This document shows positions 1 through 9,855 of a DNA stretch of 64,000 nucleotides, piece by piece. Within the stretch, counting starts at the first letter, position 1. Each line of letters opens with the position of its first letter. The notes beneath the pieces were generated by a model. The model was not told where the DNA came from and did not search any database. It saw only the letters and a list, made by a program, of their open reading frames with translations. The translations under genes and the position numbers were made by a program. The stretch is from Vermamoeba vermiformis (Eukaryota > Tubulinea > Echinamoebida): contig JBEWZL010000253.1 in the NCBI GenBank assembly GCA_045837725.1, forward strand, positions 124,001 to 188,000, given 5' to 3'.

Positions 1-1249
1 TTCAAGCTGCAAATAATTGCTCGTAGGATAAGCTGGAATTTTGATGACAATCTTTTTGACATGTTGACAGCGCATCACTAATGTTTGCAACTGTTCTGCT
101 TTCATGAATTGCGGATAAATGAACTCCAAGAACCACAGCCGCGTCAATTTGTTCGAGATCAGCAGTTCAAGCACCGGATCCAACTGTCCAGCACCAGGTT
201 TGATCGTCAATTTTTCTATATTTGGAATTTGCGCCAGGAATTCGCGATTAAAAACTTGAGTTTCCAAATATAGCGATTTTAAATTCGTGCAATCTTTGAT
301 GTCGGGCTTTTCCACGCGCGTTGTCAGTCTTAACTCCTCGCAGGATGTTATTCGAGTTTTGGCGCTGGGGCTGAGCGTGACGGACTTGGGATTATATTGC
401 AACAATTTTGGAGTATCAACGTTAGGACTGTCAAATGGAAGGAGCAACTCTTCCATATTTGGAAAGGCTTTGGGTACGTGAGCACATCCAGCGTTGTCGA
501 GATCACCTGGATAAAGAGACTTGACATTCACGTCGCGTATAGTCTAAGCGCGTGACTGACGGACATAGTGGCTGGTGGAATATTTCTCCTGCTTGTGAAC
601 CTGTTAATAAACAAACAGTTAGATCAAGCTGTAAATCCGGACAAGGTACTCCAAAATCCGATCAAAACGCATCACGATAGTATAACACGATATAACTATT
701 AATATGAAACCATAGGTATGTTTGGCTTTAATCAGGACATACCTACAGACGGCAAAGCGATCGACTTCAAGTTCGGAAATTGGGTCAGCAATACCTTGAG
801 CCCTGCATAGCCGATTGAAGTGCAGCCTGATAGGTCTAGGGATGTTATATGAGGGTAATCTCGCGCTAGCACTGCCAATTGCGCATCTCCGAACACATCT
901 CGGAATCGAACTGCCGGCTTGTATTGAGTAATCCTATGTTAATATAAATCTTAATAATGATCGAGTTTACTATGGTTGAATCAATATGCTCACAATGCGC
1001 CAGGTTCGGATCGCGTGTCAGAAAAAATAAAGAAATTAATTGATTTTAATTCAAATGACGTATTTAGCACAGCCGATTGCACTAATCACTCTATTTTAAA
1101 TTATTGGCGATTACTGGTAAAATTCTTACTTACAGTTCCTGCGTGTAACGGAGATATTCTTTGTTTACGGATTTGAACGTTGAAATTAAATACTCAGCAG
1201 GGAAGAACGACAATATGTACTCTCTAATCTCAGGAGGCAACGTGTCCAT
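1..1249 (-). CDS. F-box/leucine-rich-repeat protein, 3' part beyond window
   Basis: Probable substrate receptor of an SCF-type ubiquitin ligase. Exons run 1249-1134, 933-747 and 543-1, joined in consistent phase (2, then 0), and the frame is still open at base 1, so the C terminus is missing. The first exon encodes an F-box (starts MDTLPPEIREYILSFF, ends near VNKEYLRY). The second has an LRR of the cysteine-containing F-box type (HITSLDLSGC, GLKVLL, FPNLKSIALP), and the third carries more leucine-rich segments. An in-frame TGA lies upstream of the ATG at 1249. The donor of exon 2 is the less certain join: GTAGGT at 746 keeps the frame, the neighbouring GTATGT does not. The F-box and LRR are seen; the ligase role is inferred from the family. 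Confidence 0.75.
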
Positions 1250-1647
1250 ATTTAAATTATGAACAGCTTCTTGTTGATTGCGACGGACAAACTGGCGAAA
1301 AATTACCTTTTTTATTTTTTGTCACCTGGCTTTCTGCACAGAAATTCTTGTAAATTAACCAAACCAATAAAGATATTTGTCAGAATGACTGGGCGTGTGT
1401 TTTGGTGGTTTTGATTTTTGGTTCGGGACAGAGAGGGATTGAATTTGGAGCCAGGACTAAATCCCGACCCCCGAAGATGGAGAAACGCGAGAAACGGCGG
1501 ACAGAAAAAACCCAAAAAAATTTTTGGTCAGAATAATTCCGGAATTCCGATCATTTTACACACGCCCACTCCGATCTCAGTTGCACAAACTGCACATCGG
1601 AAATGAGTTCAGAATCACTAGGCACTAAAACAAAAGTCAAATCCACT
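1250..1647. other. Intergenic
   Basis: Divider between the 5' end of the F-box/LRR gene and the 3' end of the GTPase gene, both on the minus strand. It has A-rich and pyrimidine-rich runs around 1300-1325 and 1505-1520. No coding exon, RNA gene or repeat was recognised. Confidence 0.4.
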
Positions 1648-2985
1648 TTAATCCGTGTCCTCGTCATCGCTGAAAGTAATGTCAGGATTATATACAATTT
1701 CTTCGTCGTTAGTATTCGCTGCGTTGTTGTTACTAGCCTCGTTGTCATCGCCACCGCAGATCCAGTCCACTTGCATCGACAACACCTCGCACTGAATGTC
1801 TTTGCAACTATTCAGCGGACTGTCACTCACAATCTCGCGTGCTTCAGATTCGTCACGTGCTCGAATAATCAAAAATAACTCGCGTGCAGCTGTTGTGCCA
1901 GCCATCACCAATTTGTTCCAGAATTTCAACTCATTCACGTAAGCTTGGTGCTTCGGCAGTAATCGTTGCAATTCTTCGTGCGAAATTCCTGCAAAGACTA
2001 GAGGTTATTTCACCCGTGAAAAAATGAACAAAATATCTAGTGTCATCCGTGAAAAATTGAAAGATATTTTGACCCGGGTGTCAAGTTGACTTTAGACTTG
2101 CCTTTTAAGGAATATTTGAGCATAAAGTTCTGTTTTGGTGCCCAGAGTCTTTGCAAATGTTTCAAGAAGTGTTCCGCGCTCGTTGATTGGCCGCTGAGCT
2201 GTCGTTCAATCAACAACTGCGATGCTCTTGAAAACAAAGTTGTGACCGTGCTTTTGTTGCTGATTGATGTCTCTTGATAGGACTCGGCTCCGATGTCTGC
2301 TGCGAGCTGTTCTCCTAATTAGGAAATAAGATTAAGTAGATTAAATCCTTTCTTCTTGAATCATACTAATTATATTACTAATTATTGGATTAACTTACCT
2401 TGTTGCGTACTAATATTCTTGTCGGTATTATTGTCTCGTGCATCACAATGCGTGGCTACTAGTATTCGAATTTGGTTTCGGATCTGACTTGCCAGAGAAC
2501 AGATCCACGAACCACTGTAAAAATAAAATATAAGGATAAATGTATAGTGTTGAATGATCTATGTACGTACTCTGATGTAGAAATGGGATAAGCTCAAAGT
2601 TGAAATTGCTGAAAAACAAAGTAGGACTAAATTGGCCTTTGCGGCGGCAGCACTGAATTAAAATTAGGATAAGTATTGATTAATAATCAATTAATAATAA
2701 TATTAAAATAGCTGGTTATTCCTTAGTCCAAGTGATTTTGTTTTTGAAAAATTTCAATTATTTACTAAATTACCTAGCACTCGAAGGATCATCGTATTCA
2801 ATGAATTCTATTTGAGTCCGCTGAGTGATGATCTGATTAGGCTCGATTATCATCAATATTCCGCCGTGAGGACCTTTTTGATCGAGACTCGATCCCAACA
2901 AATGACCAAACTGCTCTATTAACGATGATTTGCCTACTCCTTTGTCACCCAGTACTAAGCAAGTAATTATTGATGCGTCTGACAT
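1648..2985 (-). CDS. Rab-like small GTPase with acidic C-terminal extension
   Basis: Exons 2985-2774, 2652-2571, 2483-2399, 2314-2102 and 1988-1648 close in phase and give 310 residues. The N terminus has a P-loop (LGDKGVGKSS), then an LVLLCFSA strand, a G4-position motif VATHCD instead of NKxD, and a G5-like YQETS. About 110 residues follow the G domain and end in an acidic tail (FSDDEDTD). A THxD G4 motif is familiar from Roc/LRRK-type GTPases; the rest looks Rab-like, so the subfamily is open. The intron between exons 4 and 5 has a GC donor in the context AAAAG|GCAAGT, and only that donor keeps the phase. The exon 3 acceptor at 2483 was chosen by phase over a stronger-looking CAG at 2515. 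Function unknown. Confidence 0.7.
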
Positions 2986-3118
2986 TGTTATACTTCTTAT
3001 GTGTTCGGGATCTTGGGATAAAAAGAAAATTTGACGTCTGGCTTTTTCAAACTGATTGTATTTGTGAAGACATCACCTAAATATACTAATATTGTAGATA
3101 GCTACGTTGTTGTAGAAG

Positions 3119-4690
3119 ATGGAGGTGCAAGCTGCTAATGAAATTACCGAAACGAAAGATCAGATCCCGAAACAGGAGGTTAACAAGCAGTGCGCCATGT
3201 GCAAAAATGATCAAGGAAAATATAGGTAATTATATTGAGGTTTTAAATAACTTTAAACCAACATTTTTTAAAATTAATAAATCCAGATCACGATCTGATC
3301 GATGTCAATACCTCTTTAATAGTTGATCATAACTTTAAAATTAATGACGTATTTATTCATAAATTTAGTAGACGTGTATGGTGTCCAATTTCAATTTTAG
3401 ATCGAACGCGGTTGGATTTTACACCTAACGATATTAAAACAGGTGCCCTGGCTGCGAAAAAATGTTCTGCAGTTTAGATTGCAGCAAAAAACACAAAACT
3501 GAATGGGATTGCAGTGGTAAACGAGATAAGACCAAGTTTATTCCTATCAAATATTACTCAGAACAAAATATGTGGGATGGTACGTCGATTATATTATATA
3601 GTTATGCAAATATATTAACCTATATACTATAGATATCGGATTTTTAGAAGAGGTCGCAAAACAGGCGCAAGAAACAATTCAAAAGGCACCAAAAGTCGCC
3701 AAGCCCAGATCTAACAATAATCAACGATTTCAACGAGGAAATAATCACCATAATAACCGAAGGCATCATAATAACAATGTTCAAGACTTGCCTAAGCATT
3801 TACAACTGCTCGTTAAGAATGCCAGGAGAAATAACATCAACTTGCAATTAATGCCCGCTTTTATGAGCAAACGAAAGACTAATACGACTATATTTGACTT
3901 TAAGTAAGGATATATATTATATTTATGCGTATATTGATGATATTAATATTATTGTTTCAGACGAGAAATGATTTTATGGCGAATCGAATGGATCTTTGAT
4001 TTGGCGGACAATTACCTGATAGTCAACGATAAAGTCGAGGATATTAAGACAATAGGCGAGATATTGTCGGAACATTTAATGAAACCGGAAATTAAAGAGA
4101 AATTAGCGGCCTACGAGAGCACGCCTGTTGAAGACTGGCGCGTTTTTATGAAAGCAGAACGATCTCCAGTACGTATAATTAGCATTCATATTACTGTGTA
4201 GCCATAGACTATCAATTCATTAAGTTATATTGCATTTGCACCGAGAATAACGAGTATTTCTCCTAATTAGGCAAATTCACCTCAATACCACAAGCTTTAC
4301 ACGGTTGACACGCTGCGGCGATCGTTTGCTTATAAGCACGTGATAGAATACCCTACGATATATGTTACGTTGGCATCGAATGAGGATAAATACCCCTTGA
4401 AGACCTATGATGATAAAAAGCGCAAGTTAGATGAGACAGATCTGACCGAAGAAAACGAGAATAAACGACAGAAAATTGAAGGTGACGAGTCAAATAGTAT
4501 TGAAGGCGATAGCGACAGCGAGGATGCTGATGAAAACCACGAACAAGACAATAATAGCAATCAAAATGCAGAAGAAAAGCAACAAAAGGCAGTTAACACG
4601 TTTTTAAATTTTTTAGAAGCATTTCCGTTCAATTGGAACAATGCCCCGCAAGAATTATTTACCGTTGAAGAAGAGAATCAAAATAAATAA
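3119..4690 (+). CDS. BCD1: Box C/D snoRNA assembly protein BCD1 (ZNHIT6)
   Basis: Nuclear factor needed for box C/D snoRNP biogenesis, acting with the R2TP/NUFIP machinery in this family. Exons 3119-3225, 3443-3579, 3633-3903, 3961-4168 and 4271-4690 close in phase (380 residues). Residues about 28-62 form a HIT zinc finger (CAMC, CPGC, FCSLDCSKKH, WDC). After a basic Asn/Arg/His-rich stretch come the BCD1 hallmarks: LLVKNARRNNINL, LWRIEWIF, a block around DWRVFMKAE, and the closing VIEYPTIYV. The C terminus is an acidic, Glu/Asn-rich tail of about 110 residues. The acceptor of the last exon is the palindromic CTAATTAG. The 3' end nearly touches the convergent membrane-protein gene. Identification is strong from motif order. 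Confidence 0.9.
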
Positions 4691-4699
4691 GTCTTAAAT

Positions 4700-4999
4700 T
4701 TAATTTTTATTCCCGATCGTGATTGTGACCATGTCAGCGACATCAGCTGGTTCGTTTTTTTCTCCTGTAAACATTCCTTTAATTGTTGAACCAGCTAAGA
4801 AGACGCAAATTAGCACCAAAGCCCAATAAAGCACGAACTTGGCTCCGAATATGACTGCAAGGCCGCAGACCAAGTTGTAAGGTCTTGGAATGATGTACAA
4901 TACGATTGCTAAGCCTAAAAAATCTACTGTTTGGATGTCGAACATGTTGTGGAGTGTTGAGCTGTCTTTGATTTGAGTTGCTGGATGAGACAGAGACAA
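4700..4999 (-). CDS. Small two-pass membrane protein, unknown
   Basis: Single-exon frame of 99 residues with ATG at 4999. It has a polar N terminus of about 25 residues, two hydrophobic segments (around FLGLAIVLYI and from LVCGLAVIF through ALVLICVFLA) split by a short PRPYN turn, and a polar tail with Glu/Asp. The size and layout resemble small ER membrane proteins such as complex accessory subunits, but I recognise no family. It converges on BCD1 with about 10 bases between stops and is divergent from the F-box/ARM gene. Probably real because of its hydrophobic pattern and position. Confidence 0.5.
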   Translation of the reverse strand: MSLSHPATQIKDSSTLHNMFDIQTVDFLGLAIVLYIIPRPYNLVCGLAVIFGAKFVLYWALVLICVFLAGSTIKGMFTGEKNEPADVADMVTITIGNKN

Positions 5000-5291
5000 G
5001 ACAAAAGTTTTTAAACCCTCTTCATTAATGACACGTCAGACTAAGGACGTCATTCGCAAATATACAATAATCACGTCGGTTGAATAGGGAATTGTAGTTA
5101 TAAATGTTTGCCGATGACTCAGCAGTGGAGTTTACTTATTCTGATCTGAATGAGACCCATTGTGATCGGAATAAATTACCTCTTCTGCACGGTTGAGACC
5201 GCAAAATACTTGTCATTAATTTCCGCTTCTTATATGAGAGCAGACTAAGAGGGATTTTAGTAATATTAACGTAGATAGGCGCTATCCAAGG

Positions 5292-7122
5292 ATGGAGGAA
5301 ATAGATGGAAGCTTGTTTTTTTACGTATTCGATCTGGTTGGAACGATTGTTGGTCTCTTAGCGGCAGAAAATGAAGTAAAAACAATTTTCAGTATTGGAT
5401 CAGCTTCTAAGAGGTTAGTAGTAAATAATTATGCATAATTTTGCCACAGCCTTTTTTTAATTTTTTTATTATCGCCGTGCAATATAAAGCATTCTATAAA
5501 TAATACGGAAAATATGTAATAATATTGATTAATTTCAGACACTATGAGTACATCCACTCGAAAAGGCTTTGGCAACACTTCTACGACCGAGTATTCTACG
5601 ACAAATCTACTACTCAAATTAGCAGCCGCGTAATCAAAACATTTTTCGACTCTACACAGATTAATGACGAGATTCCGCTTTTACCGGTAAAATCAGATCT
5701 TCATTCGGACGACAGAGCAAAACAATTCCAAGCTGCAGAACACCTGCGCAAACTGCTAGTACTTTGTAAGCATATCTGACACCAGCTATCACTATTCATA
5801 TTTATCATTAGATAGCGATCCTCAGGAATCAGCAGTTCTGCTGCCTCGCTTAGTGCAGATATTAGACACCGCAAATGACATGCCAACGCTGCAAGTAAGT
5901 AATACAAGGTTATTCTTTGCAATTATAATAATTTGATTAATCGGACATTTTAAGTATGAAGTGATCTGGATCTTGACGAATATTGCAGCGGGCACAGAGT
6001 GGCACACGCAGAGTGTGATTGATGCAGGGGCTATAACACCACTCCTGCGTCTGTTTAAGAGCGACAATTTAGACCTGCAAGAACAGTGTGCTCTGGCTTT
6101 GAGCAACATTAGAGCTGACAACCTCGAGGTACGGCACGTGATTGCTTTTAACTTTAGTAACCGTCTCTAAATAGCTTACCGCTTCCATGCTAGCCGAAGG
6201 AGTTGTACCTGTCATTGTCACTGTGCTCGAGGGCTACAAAAAGATCGAGGCAGTGCGCTCGTGCACGATGTTCTATGAAAATATGTGTCGTAACAAGCCC
6301 GTTGATCATTTTGACTTGCTTTTGCCGGCCATTCCCAGCCTCATTGAACTGCTCATGAGAGACGAACGTGATCAGGTGACGTGTCTATATGCGTCTTGGG
6401 CTCTCGCTTGGCTCTTGGACATGAACAACGACACCATTTTTCAATTGCTGCAGAACCGCACGAATGCTATTCAAACCTTAATTGAGCTAATGCCGTAAGC
6501 GGCTGTGCATTAATAATAAGATCTCAGCAGCCTTATGTTAATTATCCCATATAGGACACAAATACCAGTGCTTAAAGTTCTCGGAACTATTATTTACGGC
6601 AGTTCCGAGCAGATCCGAGCAGTGTTGAGCGCAGGGTTCATGAAACAAGCGAGGACTATGATAACAGCCACTAACCCTGTGAGCCAATTGGATGATTTGT
6701 TCTGGGCACTCTCTAACGTCATGACGGACCAATCAATAATCAGTCAACTGCTCATCGAGGACGGAGATATATTCCCGCATATAATCGCACACGCTAACAA
6801 TCCCGCGTCAACTGCTTTAGTGAAAAAAGAAGTCATGTGGACCATAGCCAATGTCATGGAGGAGGATCGTCGGGAAAGCACCCACAAGTATTTCTTACAC
6901 ATCGGTGTACTTAAACCTATTTACAACGCACTGAGTGAAAGCGAAGCGGATCTCGTTACTGCATTGCTGAAAGTCTTGAAAGAACTGTTGGCGTTGGACA
7001 AGAGAGAAGATCTGAATGTCCAAGCACAACTACGAGACTGGGGTGCTAAAAACCTGCTTGAAAGTCTATCAGACGAGGATTATGTTGCTTCGGAGATACT
7101 AAGTGATTATTTTGAGGATTGA
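5292..7122 (+). CDS. F-box protein fused to importin-alpha-like armadillo repeats
   Basis: Exons 5292-5413, 5539-5765, 5812-5894, 5955-6128, 6175-6494 and 6555-7122 close in phase and give 497 residues. The first 60 or so residues read as an F-box (FYVFDLVGTIVGLL, then SASKRHYEYI, then LWQHFYDRVF). From about residue 95 come armadillo repeats in importin-alpha style (WILTNIAAGT, VIDAGAITPLLRLF, CALALSNIRADN, SWALAWLLD, LFWALSNVM, VMWTIANVM), ending with NLLESLSDED and SDYFED, where importin-alpha has its last helix. No basic IBB domain is visible. The ARM array would supply substrate binding for an SCF ligase, comparable in layout to plant ARABIDILLO proteins, although those are not importin-like. 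The role is inference. Confidence 0.75.
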
Positions 7123-7362
7123 AAATAAGATCCAGATCAACAATAGTGTTGTTTCCATTCTGTACATAAACAGTTAATGTATCAAAATCGGCGAGTATAA
7201 TAATAATTTCCTACGTAAAACGTACTTAGCCGCTGTGCATATTTGGTGAAAACATTTTTCTTTGTTCGGCGGTATTTTTACACGTAGCTGGTGCAGATCA
7301 CCACAAAAGACAGTTATAATATTATATTTACACAGAAACTATTAATTGTCGGTGCATTGGCC

Positions 7363-9270
7363 ATGTCTAAGTTCTCCAGTGCACTCAAGTTAGCGGATCT
7401 TGATGATTTCATAACCCCATCACAGAACTGTGTCAAACCTGTTAAAATCGAGAAGAAAAATGAAGATAAAAAGGTAATAATATTTGATAGGGACTTCTTT
7501 TTGAAAGAAAGTTTGGTAACTTCGAGAAATTTACGCCACGCGCCTGATCCAAAAATTATTTATTTATTAATAACAGATTATCATTTGTCATTTACATTAA
7601 TTATTCATATTAATCGCCCCTTTATATTTCTTATTAATATTCCAATATTCGGGATCTAATTCTCAGTTATTATTGCAACGTGTCAATAAGAACTATTTTA
7701 ACAAAGCAATCATTTAGGTTACAAAAATAGAAGTCAGCGATGGTGGCGATTACGTGGAGGTCCATGAAGACGGCTCTCGATCTGTCCTACAAAAGACTAC
7801 GATCTCGCTGAACGATTGTTTAGCTTGCAGGTAATTAATTTGCGTATTAATTCGTGTTAGGAAGTATATTAATATTTTATAGTGGCTGCATTACCACAGC
7901 TGAGAGCGTGCTCGTGTCAGCACAGAGCGCCGAAGAATTTTTGAAGCACGTGCCAAAGTTCCCCGCGGCCACAGATCAGCCCGCCACAGAACTATCTCCT
8001 TACCTTCCTATAGTCATATCATTATCACCTCAGTCGCGTGCTTCTATTGCCGTACACTACGGACTCGATATTTACAAGACACATCGCAAGCTCAAGTCAT
8101 TTTTGTCGCTGATCGGCATCGACTATTTGACGGACACATCAGTCTCGCGCGAACTCTCACTGTTAGAAATGACAAAAGAGTTTATTGATCGCGTCAAAAC
8201 GAATACAAACCTGCCGCTAATGACGAGCGCGTGTCCTGGTTGGATTTGTTACGCCGAGAAGACCCACGGCGATTATATTTTACCGTACATTTCAACAGTC
8301 AAGTCACCGCAGCAGATCATGGGTGCCATCGTGAAAAATTATTTGCGAGAAAAGATGTCACAGACGAAACAAACGAAGATTACAGACATTTATCACGTCA
8401 CGGTCATGCCCTGTTACGACAAGAAGTTGGAAGCCTCCCGCGATGATTTTTACGACGATATTTTGCAGACTAAAGAAGTAGACCTCGTGCTCACAACAGC
8501 AGAACTGACAGATATAATCGCGCTTTATGTCCAACGAAAGCAACAAGCTGGTGTATTGGCATCGGACCTCACTCCTCGCGACTGGTTCGTCAATCACTTG
8601 CCTGAAATGGACATGGACGCCAACCAGCCCGAAGTGAAGCTAGTAAGTGCTTAGTATTATGTCACTTTCTAGGTTTGTATTAACCTTGAAATAGGTGAAT
8701 GAAAACAAAGAACTTGGGGCCATTGAAAGTTTCACAGAAGGCAATCACGGTGCCGGAGGGTACTTGGAATACGTTTTTAGACGAGCTGCTAAGGAGCTTT
8801 ACAACGTTGATGTCACCGAGATTAAGTACCAACAAGGCCGCAACCCTGACTTCCAAGAGATCAATTTGTGCCTGCCTGACAAGCCGGACCAGCCTGTGCT
8901 CAAGTTTGCCGCGTGCTACGGATTCAGAAACATTCAAAACGTCCTTCGAGCCATTAAGAGAAATGCGTGCAAGTACCAATTCATCGAGGTCATGGCTTGC
9001 CCTGGTGCCTGCTTGAACGGTGGAGGACAAATCAAAGTTGAAGGAGCTCAAGTGTCACTGCAACAAACCAAACAGCACCTGCAGGTCGTGCAAGAGAAGT
9101 ACAAAGAACAGCGCATGACATTGCCTTCAGACAATCCCGTGGTTCGCACGCTGTACGAAGACTGGCTAGGCGGAGAAATCGGCTCAAAGAAGGCTGAAAA
9201 ATACTTGCGCACTCAATACCACGCAGTACCGAAACTAGAGTTGTCAAATCCGTTGGCGATCAAGTGGTAA
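7363..9270 (+). CDS. NAR1: Cytosolic Fe-S cluster assembly factor NAR1 (CIAO3/NARFL, Fe-hydrogenase-like)
   Basis: CIA-pathway protein that helps pass Fe-S clusters to cytosolic and nuclear apoproteins. Exons 7363-7473, 7718-7830, 7883-8642 and 8695-9270 close in phase (519 residues). The N terminus has the family start ([12 protein letters not shown], then [13 protein letters not shown]). Next come [13 protein letters not shown] (N-terminal cluster), the Fe-hydrogenase large-subunit signature around [24 protein letters not shown], a stretch around [17 protein letters not shown], and [12 protein letters not shown] near the end. The protein ends in IKW: a C-terminal Trp is typical of the CIA targeting signal of some clients and adaptors. 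The Fe-S polymerase clients POLR3B-type genes are housekeeping, so no operon logic is implied. Confidence 0.92.
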
Positions 9271-9334
9271 AAACAATGTACATACCCTTCCAAGTGGACT
9301 GGTCCTGTTTTTCCCAAAGCGTCGGACCAACAAC

Positions 9335-9408
9335 GGCCTAATAGCATAGTTGGTTATTGCGCCCGCCTAGTAAGCGGGAGGTCCTCGGTTCGAATCCGAG
9401 TTAGGCCA
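9335..9408 (+). tRNA. tRNA-Thr (AGT)
   Basis: Acceptor stem GGCCTAA (9335-9341) pairs with TTAGGCC (9401-9407); 9408 is the discriminator A. The anticodon arm CCCGC-CTAGTAA-GCGGG gives anticodon AGT (read as IGU), and the T arm CTCGG-TTCGAAT-CCGAG is canonical. No intron. A run of six T at 9414-9419 is a good RNA polymerase III terminator. Confidence 0.95.
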
Positions 9409-9855
9409 GTTTCTTTTTTGCCTTTTACTGGATGCGCACCGTGCCATCTCTTTCTCTTCCTGCCCTTTTGTGGCGAAGTCTTTTTTGCGGAGACGGCCGG
9501 TTGCTAGTAATAATGATACATTTTATCACCGCTGAAGTTGCCACCTGCCAGGTAGATCTCCCGATGCCCAAGTGAATCGGTTCAAGACGTAAGTAAACTC
9601 ATAAGTGACTCTCCTTTAGGAATTAATTAAATTCTATCATTTTTACTGGAAGGCGAAGTGACATCAAGCAGTCTATCATCAGTCCTGATTTTAACCATTG
9701 CGCAGGTGTTCGTGCCTTTTTCGCTTCGCAATTGTCACTGCCGTTGCTGATACCGCACCACGTTGCTCAACCGACCCTGCAACACCAGTAAGCCACTTCC
9801 GTGAAATGCTCATCCAAGATCTAATTAATTGACAAAATTGCAGACTGAATCAAAA
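9409..9855 (+). other. Leader of the Kelch receptor kinase gene
   Basis: Stretch between tRNA-Thr and the receptor start. A donor-like GTAAGT near 9590 and an acceptor TTGCAG just before 9844 suggest one intron in the 5' untranslated region, but this is not proven. Otherwise no gene or RNA is seen. Confidence 0.35.
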
